Under the pieces are notes generated by a model. The model was not told the origin of the DNA. It saw nothing but the letters and a program-made list of their open reading frames with translations, and searched no databases. Of a stretch of 64,000 bases of DNA, positions 44,708 to 54,784 are shown piece by piece. Each line of letters begins with the position of its first letter. The first letter of the stretch is position 1. The stretch is from Pseudomonas sp. DY-1. GTDB taxonomy: Bacteria > Pseudomonadota > Gammaproteobacteria > Pseudomonadales > Pseudomonadaceae. The translations under genes and the position numbers were made by a program. Where the stretch lies: assembly GCF_003626975.1 (NCBI RefSeq), contig NZ_CP032616.1, positions 4,936,001 through 5,000,000 on the forward strand. The letters are read 5' to 3'.

Positions 44708-45079
44708 TCATTGCACGGCGGCGGTCGGTACCAGATAGAGGCCTTCGGTGCTCTGCGCGAGGCGGTATTTGCGTACCTCGCCGGCCATCAGCGTGATGGT
44801 CTGCTGGCGCAACTGTTCGACCCCCGGCTTGCAGCGCCCGGGGCCGAGCAGGCTCAGTCGGATCGACAAGGGTCCCGGCGGCAGGTTGAAGGAAACGATC
44901 TGACCCTGCACCAGCCGCGCGGCCAACTGGTCTTCCAGATAGAGGCCGACGTCGCAGGCGGTGGCGAGTTCCAGGCGCTCCCGGGAGACGATCAGCACGC
45001 CATAGTCGACCGGAGGCTGGGCCTGGGCCAGCAGCGGTGCCGCCAGAAAAGCGAGCAGGGCAGGTCGGAAGCCGTACAT
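44708..45079 (-). CDS. Small secreted protein, probable 3-oxoacyl-carrier-like periplasmic factor
   Basis: Name the family as unknown: a 123-residue protein with a signal peptide (cleavage near AQA-QPPVD). The mature part is beta-rich (GVLIVSRERLELATACDVGLYLEDQLAARL) with two cysteines (near 50 and 89), probably disulphide-bonded in the periplasm. It lies between the copA and copZ promoters; its upstream end is 109 bp from copZ, divergent, so it may share copper control. No function is assigned; the family wording in the call is only a placeholder for a small envelope protein. Confidence 0.6.
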   Translation of the reverse strand: MYGFRPALLAFLAAPLLAQAQPPVDYGVLIVSRERLELATACDVGLYLEDQLAARLVQGQIVSFNLPPGPLSIRLSLLGPGRCKPGVEQLRQQTITLMAGEVRKYRLAQSTEGLYLVPTAAVQ

Positions 45080-45125
45080 GGCGAAAGTCTCCTGCAAGAT
45101 GTTCAACCCAGTGTAGGACCAGCCC

Positions 45126-45156
45126 TTGACCTTGCCACGGTGGAAAGGATGAGACT
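45126..45156 (+). promoter_or_regulatory. CueR-type promoter of copZ
   Basis: -35 TTGACC (45126-45131), a 19-bp spacer with dyad CCTT-N11-AAGG (45131-45149), and -10 GAGACT (45151-45156). Same geometry as the copA promoter. Confidence 0.75.
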
Positions 45157-45188
45157 GGCGTCAGGTTCCACTCACGAGGAGAACGACC

Positions 45189-45386
45189 ATGCAGGTATTC
45201 AAGGTTCAAGGCATGTCTTGCGGGCACTGCGTCCGCGCCATCACCCAGGCTGTGCAGGCCCGCGACCAGGCGGCTGAAGTACAGGTGGACCTGGCGGCCG
45301 GCGAAGTGCGGGTCGCCAGCCGGCTTGCCGAAGAGCAGGTTCTGGAAGCGATCCGCGAAGAGGGTTATCAGGCCGAGGCGGCCTGA
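45189..45386 (+). CDS. copZ: Copper chaperone
   Basis: A 65-residue heavy-metal-associated domain. The metal-binding motif GMSCGHC lies at residues 8-14, and the ferredoxin-like fold ends in IREEGYQAEAA. It would buffer Cu(I) in the cytoplasm and hand it to CopA or CueR. GAGGAG precedes ATG 45189. Controlled by its own CueR-type promoter. Confidence 0.93.
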   Translation: MQVFKVQGMSCGHCVRAITQAVQARDQAAEVQVDLAAGEVRVASRLAEEQVLEAIREEGYQAEAA

Positions 45387-45401
45387 GGCCGGCCCCTGGA
45401 T

Positions 45402-45439
45402 TTGGGAGCGATTTCAATCGCGAATGCATTCGCTCCCAA
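45402..45439. repeat. Palindromic repeat, TTGGGAGCGA class
   Basis: Arms TTGGGAGCGA and TCGCTCCCAA around GCGAATGCAT; related to the GTGGGAGCGAATTC palindrome at 50567-50604. It lies between convergent genes. Confidence 0.6.
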
Positions 45440-45450
45440 CACCTTGGTTC

Positions 45451-46071
45451 TCAGTCCCAATCCTTCACCAGCCCCCGGAACAAGGCGTCCACCATGGGTT
45501 CGGCATCGGTCAGCGGGTCGAACAGCGCGGGGTCGCGGGTCCAGTCGCTGAACAGGCCGATCACCAAGCCATGCACCGCCCGGGACGCCACTAACGGCGT
45601 AATGCCCGGGCGCAGGCGCTCGTGGCAGGCGGGGCGGGCGAACAGCGCTTCGCTGAGCTGGATGAACTGATTGACGAAGGCGTAGTGACGCTCTTCGGCC
45701 TCGCGCAGCTCTTCGGTGAATTCGCAGCGGTGCAGCAGGATGTTGAAGATGCGTTTGCGCTGCTCGTCCCTTGCCAGGTTGACGATGGCTTCCAGGCACA
45801 GGTCGCGTAGCGACAGCATCGGGTCCTGGCCATTGCACCCGCAAAGCCGTTCGGTCATCTGCTCCTGGGGTAGGCGCACCTGGGAGAGCATCTCGTGGAA
45901 CAGGTGGGCCTTGTTCTGGAAGTGCCAGTAGACCGCGCCACGGGTCACCCCGGCGGCGCGGGCAATCTGTTCCAGCGATGTATGTGCCACGCCGTTTTCC
46001 AGGAAAAGGTGTTCGGCGGCGTCGAGGATCGCCCCCCGGGTCTTCTCTGCTTCTTCTTTCGTTCTGCGCAT
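45451..46071 (-). CDS. TetR-family repressor (AcrR/TtgR-like)
   Basis: A 206-residue TetR regulator: HTH in TSLEQIARAAGVTRGAVYWHF (about residues 31-51), then the AcrR/TtgR-type ligand domain. It is divergent from an RND efflux operon, as AcrR, TtgR and MexR-position repressors are, and probably represses it. A perfect palindrome lies in the shared promoter region (46118-46138). Confidence 0.9.
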   Translation of the reverse strand: MRRTKEEAEKTRGAILDAAEHLFLENGVAHTSLEQIARAAGVTRGAVYWHFQNKAHLFHEMLSQVRLPQEQMTERLCGCNGQDPMLSLRDLCLEAIVNLARDEQRKRIFNILLHRCEFTEELREAEERHYAFVNQFIQLSEALFARPACHERLRPGITPLVASRAVHGLVIGLFSDWTRDPALFDPLTDAEPMVDALFRGLVKDWD

Positions 46072-46117
46072 AGCAGTTGGGCCAATAGTGACTAGGCTTC
46101 TTGTTTGGGGAGCGGAG

Positions 46118-46138
46118 TGTACCGATTTTGCTGGTACA
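46118..46138. promoter_or_regulatory. Palindrome TGTACC-N9-GGTACA, candidate operator
   Basis: A perfect 6-bp dyad in the 145-bp region between the TetR gene and the RND adaptor gene; a candidate operator for the TetR repressor. Confidence 0.5.
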
Positions 46139-46216
46139 TGACCGTTACAGACACAAATGAATGTATAGCTCAGCGCCTGCTTCATTTGCCGATTCGGCAC
46201 CGTATGGAGACACCTT

Positions 46217-47392
46217 ATGCCGTTAACCCGCAGCCTTCCCTTCAGCCTTGCACTTCTCGCCGCAAGCGCCAGTTTTACCGGCCTTGCCGGTGCCGCTGAT
46301 GCTCCGGGTGGCGCACCACCGGCCCCCGAAGTGGTGGTGGAGACCGCCAAGGCCGCGCCGCTCCCGCTTGTCCTCGAGTATGCCGGGCGTACAGCGGGAT
46401 TCCGTGAAGTGGAGGTCCGGGCGCAAGTCAGCGGCATCCTCCAGCAACGCACCTACACCGAAGGCAGCCGGGTGAAGCAGGGCCAGATTCTGTTCCGTAT
46501 CGACCCACGTACCTACGAAGCCGCCCTGGCTCGGGCCAAGGGCGCGCTGGCCCAGGAACAGGCGCGCTACCGGCAGACCGAGCGCGACCTCAAGCGAACC
46601 CGCGAGTTGCAGAAGAAGGGGTTCGCCAGCGAAAGCGAACTGGATAACGCGATTTCCAACTTCGAGCAGAGCAAGGCCAACGTCGAGGCCGCCCAGGCTG
46701 AGGTGAAGGCCCGTCAGATCGACCTCGACTACACCACGGTGGAAGCGCCCATTTCCGGCATGACCAGCAAGGAAACCCGATCCGAGGGCAGCCTCATCGT
46801 GGCAGGCGATCCGAATGGCAGCCTGCTGACCCAACTCACCCAGCTCGATCCCATCTACGTCAACTTCGCCTATCCCGATACCGAGGCCGAGCGCCTGCGC
46901 GAAGGTGTGAAGAACGGCAAGGTCGAGTTGCCGCCGGACGGATTGCTCAGTGCTGATCTGAGGTTTGGCGACGGTTCCACCTACCCGCTCTCCGGCCGGG
47001 TCGACTTCACCGACAGTTTCGTCAACACCGGCACCGGTACCGTCAGTGCGCGCGCCGTGGTACCCAATCCGGAGCAGAAGCTGTTGCCCGGTATGTTCGT
47101 GCGCGTGCTGGTGAAGGGCTTCACGCGGCCTCAGGCCATCACTCTCCCCGAACGTGCCCTTGCACAGGGGCCGCGCGGCACCTTCGTCTACGTGGTGGAC
47201 AAGGACGGCATGGCGCGGGTGCGCCAGGTCAAGACCGGTGATACCCGCGACGGTCGCTGGGTGATCGAGTCCGGCGTCTCGACTGGCGACCGGGTGATAG
47301 TCGAAGGTCTGCCCAAGGTCCGCCCCGACTCGCCGGTAAAGGCCGTGGAGGCCAGCCAGGCCCCGGCCGAACAATCCGCCAAGCAATCCTGA
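46217..47392 (+). CDS. RND efflux periplasmic adaptor
   Basis: A 391-residue membrane-fusion protein (AcrA/MexA family) that bridges the inner-membrane pump to an outer-membrane channel. It has a signal peptide (cleavage near AGA-ADAP) without a lipobox Cys, so it is soluble, unlike MexA. Next come a barrel-sandwich hybrid ([25 protein letters not shown] split over about 78-102), an alpha-helical hairpin (about 105-175) and beta-barrel domains. The permease follows 13 bp later. Confidence 0.93.
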   Translation: MPLTRSLPFSLALLAASASFTGLAGAADAPGGAPPAPEVVVETAKAAPLPLVLEYAGRTAGFREVEVRAQVSGILQQRTYTEGSRVKQGQILFRIDPRTYEAALARAKGALAQEQARYRQTERDLKRTRELQKKGFASESELDNAISNFEQSKANVEAAQAEVKARQIDLDYTTVEAPISGMTSKETRSEGSLIVAGDPNGSLLTQLTQLDPIYVNFAYPDTEAERLREGVKNGKVELPPDGLLSADLRFGDGSTYPLSGRVDFTDSFVNTGTGTVSARAVVPNPEQKLLPGMFVRVLVKGFTRPQAITLPERALAQGPRGTFVYVVDKDGMARVRQVKTGDTRDGRWVIESGVSTGDRVIVEGLPKVRPDSPVKAVEASQAPAEQSAKQS

Positions 47393-47405
47393 AGGAGCGC
47401 CTAAC

Positions 47406-50400
47406 GTGATCTCGCGCTTCTTTATCGACCGCCCGGTCTTCGCTGCGGTCATCTCCATCGTGATCGTGCTCGCCGGCCTTGCCGCCATGCGCGCGCTGCC
47501 GATCGCCCAGTACCCCGAAATCCTCCCGCCGCAAGTGTCGGTCTCTGCGGTCTATCCCGGTGCCAGTTCCCAGGTGATCGCAGAAACGGTTGCCGCCCCT
47601 CTCGAGCAGGAAATCAACGGCGTCGAGGGCATGATCTACCAGCTGTCCAACTCCGACAGCAGTGGTGCCATGAGCCTGACCGTGTATTTCGAAGTGGGCC
47701 GCGACCCCGACCAGGCCACCATCGACGTCAACAACAAGGTCCAGGCCGCGCTCGCCAAGTTGCCCGAAGAGGTGCGCCGGCAGGGCGTGAAGGTGGAGAA
47801 GAAATCCTCCGACATCCTCCAGGTGGTCACCCTCTTTTCGCCGGACAACTCCCGTGACCCGATCTTTATCAGCAACTACGCGCTGATCAACGTGATCGAC
47901 GAGTTGAAGCGGATTCCCGGCGTGGGCGATGCCAGCCAGTTCGGCTCCAAGGACTATTCCATGCGTATCTGGCTGCGGCCGGACAAGCTGGCGCAGTACG
48001 ACCTCACACCCAGCGACGTGGTCAGCGCCATCCGCGAGCAGAACTCCCAGTTCGCCGCCGGCAGCTTTGGCCAGCAACCGCTCAACCAGCCCCAGGACTT
48101 CACCTACACGGTGACCACCCAGGGTCGCTTCACCGATCCCAAGGAGTTCGAGGGCGTCATCCTGCGTTCCGACGCCACCGGCGCCAGCCTGTTGCTCAAA
48201 GATGTGGCGCGCGTGGAGCTGGGGGCCCAGGACTACTCCCTCATGACCTCCCTGAACGGCCAGCAGAACGCCGCCTTCGGTATCTACCTGCAACCGGGTG
48301 CCAACGCCCTGGATACCGCCGAAGCGGTCAACAACACGATGGAACGCCTGGCCAAGCGCTTCCCCGAGGGCATCGCCTACAAGATCCCCTATGACACGAC
48401 CAAGTTCGTCGAGGTGTCGATCGAAGAGGTGATCCACACCTTCTTCGAAGCCTTGATTCTGGTGGTGCTGGTGGTCTTCATCTTCCTGCAGAACTGGCGG
48501 GCGACGCTGATCCCGGTGCTGGCGATCCCGGTGTCGTTGGTCGGTACCTTCGCCGGCATGTACGTGCTCGGTTTCTCCATCAACCTGCTGACGCTGTTCG
48601 GCATGGTGCTGGCCATCGGCATCGTGGTAGACGACGCCATCGTGGTGATCGAGAACGTCGAGCGGGTGATGGCGACGAAGAAGATCGGCCCGCGCGAAGC
48701 GGCGATCGAAGCCATGGAGGAGGTGACCGGGCCGATCATCGCCATCGTGCTGGTGCTCTGTGCGGTGTTCATCCCGGTAGGCTTCCTCGGCGGTCTGGCA
48801 GGACAGATGTACCAGCAGTTCGCGATCACAATTGCGGTATCCGTGGTGATTTCCGGCATCGTGGCGCTGACGCTTTCGCCAGCTCTCTGTGCCCTGATGC
48901 TCAAGCCTGGCCATGGCGAGCCGGCCGCGCCGTTCCGCTGGTTCAACCGCTTCTTCGAGCGCATGACCTCGGGCTATGGCGCTGGCGTGCAGTTCTTCCT
49001 CAAACGGTCGCTGATCGGCCTGTTGCTGTTTGGCGGCATGCTCGCCCTGCTGGTCATCCTCTTCGGCCGGGTGCCTGGCGCCCTGGTGCCGGATGAAGAC
49101 CAGGGCTACGTGCTCAATGCCTACTTCCTGCCGCCGGCAGCCTCCCTGACCCGGACCGAGGAGCTCACCAGCGCCGTCGGAGAGCAGCTGATGAAACATC
49201 CGGCCGTGCAGGACGTGGTTACCTTCGCCGGCTTCGACATCCTCACCTTCGGCACGCGCAGCAACGCCGGGGTGTCCTTCGTGCCGCTGAAGGACTGGAG
49301 CGAGCGCACCACGCCCGAACTGGATGCGCGCAACCTCACGCACACTTTCATGGGCATGGGCGCCGGGCAGAAGGACGGCATTGTGCTGTCGTTCAACCCG
49401 CCTCCCATCACCGGCATGAGTACCACCGGCGGTTTCGAGTCCTATATCCAGGACCGTAGCGGCGGCACCGTGCAGCAACTGGAAGCGGTCGTGCAGAAGT
49501 TCGTTGCCGCGGCGTCGAAGCGGCCCGAGTTGGCCGGGGTGAACACCACCTTCAACGCCAACGTGCCGCAGTACTACATCGACCTGGACCGCACCAAGGC
49601 ACGGGCCCTGGGCGTGGCGATCAACGACGTGTTCACCGCCATGCAGGCCACCTTCGGCAGCTACTACGTCAACGACTTCACGCTCTACGGCCGTACCTGG
49701 CAGGTGAGCCTTCAGTCGGAGCCGGAGTTCCGTCGCAAGCCGGATGACCTCAGCCAGGTCTATGTGCGTTCCACCACTGATGACCTGGTACCGCTGTCGT
49801 CACTGGTGCGCGTTGAGCGCATTCTGGGGCCGGACTCCTACGCCCGTTTCAACGTCTACCCGGCGGCCAAGGTGCTCGGCGGTCCGGCGCCTGGCTACAG
49901 CTCCGGCCAGGCGCTGGAGGCGATGCAGGAAGTGGCGAACGAGGTGCTGGGTGAGGACTACAGCCTTGGCTGGATCGGCTCGGCGTATCAGGAGCTGGCT
50001 ACTCACGGTTCCGGTAGCACGGCGTTCATCTTCGGCCTGATCATGGTGTTCCTCATCCTTGCCGCCCAGTACGAGCGCTGGACCCTGCCGCTGGCGGTGG
50101 TCACCGCGGTGCCCTTCGCAGTGTTCGGCGCGATCCTCGCCGTGTGGTTGCGGGGTATCCAGAACGACGTGTACTTCCAGGTCGGCCTGGTGACCCTGAT
50201 CGGCCTGGGGGCGAAGAACGCGATCCTCATCGTCGAATTCGCCGTGCTTTGCCGGGAACAGGGCATGGGGCCGGTGGAGGCCGCGCTTGAGGCTGCGAAG
50301 CTGCGCTTCCGCCCGATCGTGATGACCTCGCTGGCCTTCATCCTCGGTTGCGTGCCGCTGGCCATCAGCTCGGGTGCCGGCTCGGCAAGTCGTCATTCCA

Positions 50401-50546
50401 TCGGCACCGGGGTGATCGGCGGCATGCTCGCCGCCACCGTGCTGGCGACCTTCCTGATCCCCATGTTCTTCATGCTGGTGGAGAAGGCCTCGGACTGGCT
50501 GGATCGCAAAAAGTCGTCCAAGGTCGAGCACGCGCATGAGGGTTAG
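47406..50546 (+). CDS. RND multidrug efflux permease (HAE1)
   Basis: A 1046-residue inner-membrane pump of the hydrophobe/amphiphile efflux family. The N-terminus [13 protein letters not shown], the repeated porter domains and the proton-relay helix with [18 protein letters not shown] (about 400-420) are all present. It exports drugs together with the adaptor. No outer-membrane channel gene follows, so it presumably uses one encoded elsewhere, such as an OprM-type channel. GTG start at 47406 with AAGGAG upstream. Confidence 0.95.
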   Translation: MISRFFIDRPVFAAVISIVIVLAGLAAMRALPIAQYPEILPPQVSVSAVYPGASSQVIAETVAAPLEQEINGVEGMIYQLSNSDSSGAMSLTVYFEVGRDPDQATIDVNNKVQAALAKLPEEVRRQGVKVEKKSSDILQVVTLFSPDNSRDPIFISNYALINVIDELKRIPGVGDASQFGSKDYSMRIWLRPDKLAQYDLTPSDVVSAIREQNSQFAAGSFGQQPLNQPQDFTYTVTTQGRFTDPKEFEGVILRSDATGASLLLKDVARVELGAQDYSLMTSLNGQQNAAFGIYLQPGANALDTAEAVNNTMERLAKRFPEGIAYKIPYDTTKFVEVSIEEVIHTFFEALILVVLVVFIFLQNWRATLIPVLAIPVSLVGTFAGMYVLGFSINLLTLFGMVLAIGIVVDDAIVVIENVERVMATKKIGPREAAIEAMEEVTGPIIAIVLVLCAVFIPVGFLGGLAGQMYQQFAITIAVSVVISGIVALTLSPALCALMLKPGHGEPAAPFRWFNRFFERMTSGYGAGVQFFLKRSLIGLLLFGGMLALLVILFGRVPGALVPDEDQGYVLNAYFLPPAASLTRTEELTSAVGEQLMKHPAVQDVVTFAGFDILTFGTRSNAGVSFVPLKDWSERTTPELDARNLTHTFMGMGAGQKDGIVLSFNPPPITGMSTTGGFESYIQDRSGGTVQQLEAVVQKFVAAASKRPELAGVNTTFNANVPQYYIDLDRTKARALGVAINDVFTAMQATFGSYYVNDFTLYGRTWQVSLQSEPEFRRKPDDLSQVYVRSTTDDLVPLSSLVRVERILGPDSYARFNVYPAAKVLGGPAPGYSSGQALEAMQEVANEVLGEDYSLGWIGSAYQELATHGSGSTAFIFGLIMVFLILAAQYERWTLPLAVVTAVPFAVFGAILAVWLRGIQNDVYFQVGLVTLIGLGAKNAILIVEFAVLCREQGMGPVEAALEAAKLRFRPIVMTSLAFILGCVPLAISSGAGSASRHSIGTGVIGGMLAATVLATFLIPMFFMLVEKASDWLDRKKSSKVEHAHEG

Positions 50547-50566
50547 GGGGGCCGTGGAGAGTCATT

Positions 50567-50604
50567 GTGGGAGCGAATTCATTCGCGAATGAATTCGCTC
50601 CCAC
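50567..50604. repeat. Perfect palindromic repeat, GTGGGAGCGAATTC
   Basis: GTGGGAGCGAATTC and its complement around ATTCGCGAAT; nearly the whole 38 bp is self-complementary. Half-copies are in 40523-40545, 58410-58436 and 61474-61494. Confidence 0.75.
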
Positions 50605-50689
50605 GGACCAGCAGCCAAAGCCGCTTTTGCGCGAAATCCCCTGTTACTATCTGGCGCCTTAACCGCAAGGGATGGCGCCAGCCTCGACC

Positions 50690-51880
50690 ATGACTTTCCG
50701 CATCCTCCTCCTGCTCGGGGCCCTCAGCGCCTTCGGGCCGATGGCCATCGATTTCTACCTGCCCAGCTTCCCGGCCATGGCCAAGGCCTTCGCCACCGAT
50801 GTGGAGCATGTGCAGCTCACCCTGGCGTCCTACTTCATTGGCCTCGCACTCGGTCAACTGATCTATGGTCCGCTGGCGGATCGTTTCGGTCGGCGTCCGC
50901 CGCTGCTGGTGGGCGTGACCATTTTCACCCTGGCTTCGGTCGCCTGCTCCCTGGCACCCAGCCTGGAGTGGCTGGTCGGCGCACGCTTCGTCCAGGCCCT
51001 GGGCGGCTGTGCGGGGATGGTGGTGTCGCGGGCTGTGGTGCGTGACCTGTGCGATCCCATCGCCTCGGCCAAGGCCTTCTCGCAGTTGATGCTGGTGATG
51101 GGCCTGGCGCCGATCCTGGCGCCGCTGGGCGGAGGGCTGCTCCTTGAGCTTTTCGGCTGGCAGTCGATCTTCTGGGCGCTGACCCTGTTCAGCGCGCTGG
51201 TGCTGCTGGGAATCGCCTTCTGGCTGCCGGAGACGCTCTCCAACATCACTCCGCGTGCGCCATTGAGTGGCGCCCTCGGGCAGTACCGTCGGTTGCTCGG
51301 CGACTGGCAATTTCTCGCCTACGGCATGAGCGGTGGTTTCGCCATCGCCGGCATGTTCGCCTACATCGCCGGCTCCCCCTTCGTATTCATCCAGCTTTAT
51401 GGCGTGCCGCCGGAGCACTATGGCTGGCTATTCGGCTCCAACGCCGCGGGCTTCATCCTGGTCGCCCAGATCAATGCCGTTTTGCTGCGCCGTCGCGGGC
51501 CGGCCTTCTGGATGCGACGGGTGATCTGGGTCTATCTGGTGTGCGCGTTGGCGCTGCTGGGGGTTTCCAGCTTGCAGACACAATCGCTGTGGCCGCTTCT
51601 GCTACCGCTGTTCGGCTGCATCGCCAGCCTGGGGTGCATCCTGCCCAACGCCTCGGCATGCGCAATGGCCGGCCAGGGCCAGAACGCGGGTAGCGCCTCG
51701 GCGCTGATGGGCAGTCTGCAGTTTGGAGTGGCGGCAGGAGCTGCCGCCCTTGTGGGCTGGTTGCACGATGGCAGTGCCATGCCCCTGGCCCTGGTCATCA
51801 GCCTGTGCGGCTGCGCGGCAGTCGCCTGTGCGCTGCTGACTTGGCGCCTCGACCGCAACGGCCAGGCGCCCCTGGGTTAA
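50690..51880 (+). CDS. Bcr/CflA-family drug MFS transporter
   Basis: A 396-residue MFS transporter with 12 hydrophobic helices. The signature LALGQLIYGPLADRFGRRPPLL (split as LGQLIYGPLADRFGRRP, near residue 62-78) and AIDFYLPSFPAM near 16 are typical of Bcr/CflA (bicyclomycin/sulfonamide efflux). ATG 50690 gives the family's usual N-terminus; ATG 50672 is possible, but its AAGGG is directly adjacent. It follows the RND operon. Confidence 0.88.
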   Translation: MTFRILLLLGALSAFGPMAIDFYLPSFPAMAKAFATDVEHVQLTLASYFIGLALGQLIYGPLADRFGRRPPLLVGVTIFTLASVACSLAPSLEWLVGARFVQALGGCAGMVVSRAVVRDLCDPIASAKAFSQLMLVMGLAPILAPLGGGLLLELFGWQSIFWALTLFSALVLLGIAFWLPETLSNITPRAPLSGALGQYRRLLGDWQFLAYGMSGGFAIAGMFAYIAGSPFVFIQLYGVPPEHYGWLFGSNAAGFILVAQINAVLLRRRGPAFWMRRVIWVYLVCALALLGVSSLQTQSLWPLLLPLFGCIASLGCILPNASACAMAGQGQNAGSASALMGSLQFGVAAGAAALVGWLHDGSAMPLALVISLCGCAAVACALLTWRLDRNGQAPLG

Positions 51881-52065
51881 CTCGCGATCCGTCTTGACCA
51901 GTCCGGTAGTACGTGGGGCGCCTTCAGGCGCTCCTCGAGGACGCTGACGAATCGGCGCGCTTCGGCCTCGCTACGAAAGCTCACCGCATGCTGGTCAAGG
52001 CAGACTTGCCAGCCAGAACCCTGAGGGGTGGCGGTCGGACGGACAAGAATTTTCACCTCGGTCAT
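51877..52065 (-). CDS. Small hypothetical protein
   Basis: A 62-residue basic protein (MTEVKILVRPTATPQGSGWQ at the start, then a short charged helix). GGGAG precedes ATG 52065, and it overlaps the MFS stop by 4 bp on the other strand. Looks like a small DUF2188-like protein; family assignment weak. Confidence 0.6.
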   Translation of the reverse strand: MTEVKILVRPTATPQGSGWQVCLDQHAVSFRSEAEARRFVSVLEERLKAPHVLPDWSRRIAS

Positions 52066-52072
52066 CTCCCAA

Positions 52073-52549
52073 TCAAGTGGCGGGGAAGCTGAGTGTAGAC
52101 CCGCCCAGATGACAGAAAATGACCAGCATCAAGCAGCCGACTGGTGGTCGATACCGTTCGTCCTGGCCCTGTTCGCCGCTGCTCGATCGCCGCTCCGGGG
52201 CGAGTTGGCCAAGGCTTTGCAGCAATTCCTGATAGCGATTCTCGCTCTGCCGGAGAGCGTCCCTCGCTGACTTCGGGGCACTGAAATCGATGTCGACGCA
52301 GTAGAGCTCCAACTGGTTGTGCAAGTTGCGCAGCACCAGGTGGCTGGAGAACACCGTCACCGGGTTGCCATCGCTGCGTTGCAGGGGCAATTCGCTGGCG
52401 CGGTTCCAGTGGATCACCCGACGCTGGCGATCGTAGCCCTGCACTGCGCTGCGGGGCGTCTGCTCGAACAACTGGCGGAAGCGCCGCTGACGAGGCCAGG
52501 AAAAATAAAAGTCTCTTACCCTCGCGTACCGGACCCTTCGCCAGCCCAA
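52073..52549 (-). pseudogene. Decayed PAS-domain signalling gene fragment
   Basis: The frame shows a PAS domain start (FEQTPRSAVQGYDRQRRVIHWNRASE) that jumps directly to PAS end sequences (LPLQRSDGNPVTVFSSHLVLRN, ELYCVDIDFS), so the middle of the domain (about 30 residues) is missing. A coiled segment (ARDALRQSENRYQELLQSLGQL) follows, then unrelated tail. No output domain is present. It looks like the leftover of a PAS-GGDEF-type protein. Confidence 0.6.
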
Positions 52550-52574
52550 CTGCTCGCCGGTCAGTGTCCAACTT

Positions 52575-52637
52575 GTAGGAGCGAGCTTGCTCGCGAACAG
52601 CCCGAGCGGAATCTTTCGCGAGCCGGCTCTCTTCTAC
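52575..52637. repeat. REP-like palindrome, third copy of GAGCGAGCTTGCTCGC class
   Basis: GTAGGAGCGAGCTTGCTCGCGA with a diverged right arm ending GCTCTCTTCTAC. It lies between the PAS remnant and the alcohol dehydrogenase gene. Confidence 0.7.
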
Positions 52638-52647
52638 AGAAATCGCC

Positions 52648-53661
52648 TCAGAAACCTTCCAGCACGATCTTGCCCTTAGCCTTGCCGCTTTCCAGCAGCA
52701 CATGGGCACGGCGCAGGTTGGCGGCATTGATGGTGCCAAAGTGTTCGCCCACGGTGGTCTTCAGCACGCCCGCGTCGATCAGTTGGCTGACGCGCTCCAG
52801 CAGGCGGTGCTGCTCGAGGATGTCCGGGGTCTGGAACATCGAGCGTGTGTACATGAACTCCCAGTGCAGGGAGAGGCTCTTGCGCTTGAGCTTGGCCACA
52901 TCCAGCGATGCCGGGTCGTCGATCAGGCCGAGGCGGCCCTGGGGCGCCAGGGCCTCTACCAACTGATCCAGGTGCTGGTCGGTCTGGGTCAGGCTGGCCA
53001 CATGAGTAACCTGGGCGAGACCGGCGCGGCTCAGTTCATCGGCCAGGGGCTTGCTGTGATCCAGCACATGCTGGGCCCCCAGTTCGCGGACCCAGGACTG
53101 GGTTTCCGGACGCGAGGCAGTGCCAATCACGGTCAGGCCGGTGAGCTGTCGGGCCAGTTGTACGAGGATCGAACCCACGCCACCCGCGGCGCCCACCACC
53201 AGCAGGCTCTGGCCCAGGTCGGCCTTGCCTTCGGGGATCTGCAGACGGTCGAACAGCAGCTCCCAGGCGGTGATGGAGGTCAGTGGCAAAGCGGCGGCCT
53301 GGGCGAAGTCCAGGCTTTCGGGCATGTGGCCGACGATGCGTTCATCCACCCGATGGAACTCCGCGTTGCCGCCCGGACGGGTCAGGTCACCGGCGTAGAA
53401 AACGCGGTCGCCCGGCTGGAACAGGGTGACGTCGCTGCCCACCGACTTGACCACGCCGGCAACGTCCCAGCCCAGCACCTTGGGTTGCCCAGCCTCGGGA
53501 GGCGCGTTGCGGCGGACCTTGGTGTCCACCGGATTGACCGAGATGGCGCGTACCTCCACCAGCAGGTCGCGCGGGCCCGGTTGCGGCTCCGGCAGCAGGA
53601 TGTCCTGCAGGGATTCGGGGTTGTCGATGGGCAGGTTGTGGAAGTAGGCGACGGCTTTCAT
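52648..53661 (-). CDS. Zinc-type alcohol dehydrogenase-like / quinone reductase family
   Basis: A 337-residue MDR-superfamily oxidoreductase of the zinc-binding dehydrogenase / quinone-oxidoreductase branch (ZADH group, starting MKAVAYFHNLP). NAD(P)-binding motif VVGAAGGVGSILVQLARQL near 150-168; GWDVAGVVKSVG near 66. No clear structural-zinc Cys quartet is present, so it is probably the zinc-free quinone-reductase-like branch. It is divergent from a LysR gene at 53762, its likely regulator. Confidence 0.88.
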   Translation of the reverse strand: MKAVAYFHNLPIDNPESLQDILLPEPQPGPRDLLVEVRAISVNPVDTKVRRNAPPEAGQPKVLGWDVAGVVKSVGSDVTLFQPGDRVFYAGDLTRPGGNAEFHRVDERIVGHMPESLDFAQAAALPLTSITAWELLFDRLQIPEGKADLGQSLLVVGAAGGVGSILVQLARQLTGLTVIGTASRPETQSWVRELGAQHVLDHSKPLADELSRAGLAQVTHVASLTQTDQHLDQLVEALAPQGRLGLIDDPASLDVAKLKRKSLSLHWEFMYTRSMFQTPDILEQHRLLERVSQLIDAGVLKTTVGEHFGTINAANLRRAHVLLESGKAKGKIVLEGF

Positions 53662-53761
53662 CGGGATTCTCCGCGTGGGGCTTGATGGGCCGCATGGTCG
53701 GTTATTTCGCAGGCGAGAAAAATCGGCTAGAAAGCGACAGTCTTTCAATAGGAATTTGAAA

Positions 53762-54676
53762 ATGCTGCGCCTCGACGACCTCGCTCTGTTCGTCAGTACC
53801 GCTGACCACGGTAGCCTCTCGGCCGCCGCCCGCAAGCTGGATGTCTCGCCCGCCGTGGCCAGTGCTGCGCTCAAGCGTCTCGAACAACAGCTCGAGGTCC
53901 GCCTGTTCGCTCGCTCTACCCGCAGCCTGCGCCTGACACCCGAGGGCGAGCAGTTCCTCGTCCATGCGCGCACTGCGCTGGCCAGTCTCGAGGAGGGGCA
54001 ACGGCAACTGGCCGGCGGTCGCGAAGACATCGCAGGTGTGCTGCAGCTGTCCGCGCCCTCGGACTTCGGCCGCAATGTGCTGGTGCCCTGGCTCGATGAC
54101 TTCCAGCGCGAGCATCCGCGCCTGGGCATTCGCCTGCACCTCAGCGACCGGGTGGCCGATCTGTTTCGCCAGTCGGTGGACATCGCCATCCGCTACGGCG
54201 AGCCGGAAGATTCCAGCCTGGTGGCGCTGCCATTGGCGGCCAGCAACCGCCGGGTGCTTTGCGCGTCCCCCGGCTATTTCGCCCGCCACGGCCGGCCCCA
54301 GCAGCCCGCGGAGCTGAAGGGGCACAACTGCTTGCTCTACCAGCTGGGCGGGCGTGTCCACGATCGCTGGAGCTTCAGCGAGGGCCGGCGCGAGCAAGTG
54401 GTGGCGGTAAGCGGCAACCGTGTCTGCGACGATGCCGATGTAGTGCGGCGCTGGGCCCTGGCTGGGCAGGGGCTCACCTACAAGTCCTGGCTGGATGTAG
54501 CCGGTGATATCCAGGCCGGGCGCCTGGAACTGGCCCTGCCGCAATACCGTGGCCAGGCCACGCCGCTGAACCTGATCTGCGCCCACCGCGCCCAGCTCAG
54601 CAAGCCGGTGCGGCTGCTCCGCGAGTTCGTCCAGGCACGTTGCGCCACGCTACTCGTCGGCGCGCCCTGGAGTTGA
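53762..54676 (+). CDS. LysR-family regulator
   Basis: A 304-residue LysR-type regulator with HTH (SLSAAARKLDVSPAVASAALKRLEQ) and a CrgA-type ligand domain (DIAIRYGEPEDSSLVALPL near 140). The region before it is divergent with the dehydrogenase gene at 53661, which it most likely controls. ATG 53762 gives the family's N-terminus (MLRLDDLALFVSTADHGS). Confidence 0.9.
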   Translation: MLRLDDLALFVSTADHGSLSAAARKLDVSPAVASAALKRLEQQLEVRLFARSTRSLRLTPEGEQFLVHARTALASLEEGQRQLAGGREDIAGVLQLSAPSDFGRNVLVPWLDDFQREHPRLGIRLHLSDRVADLFRQSVDIAIRYGEPEDSSLVALPLAASNRRVLCASPGYFARHGRPQQPAELKGHNCLLYQLGGRVHDRWSFSEGRREQVVAVSGNRVCDDADVVRRWALAGQGLTYKSWLDVAGDIQAGRLELALPQYRGQATPLNLICAHRAQLSKPVRLLREFVQARCATLLVGAPWS

Positions 54677-54784
54677 GTGTCGGTCTCGGCAATGCCGGCG
54701 TCTGATCGTCGAATTGCTCGGGCCCGAGGTTCCGCTATCGTCTGGATAAGCCGTGGCCTGCGTGGAGACTCCCGTGGCTGACTT

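Noticed and set aside
44708..45079. Assigning a carrier or enzyme function to the small secreted protein next to copA
   Set aside because: Only a signal peptide, two cysteines and position are visible; treat it as a hypothetical envelope protein.
47229..49478. 749-codon open frame opposite the RND permease
   Set aside because: His/Arg/Gly-rich shadow of a certain RND gene.
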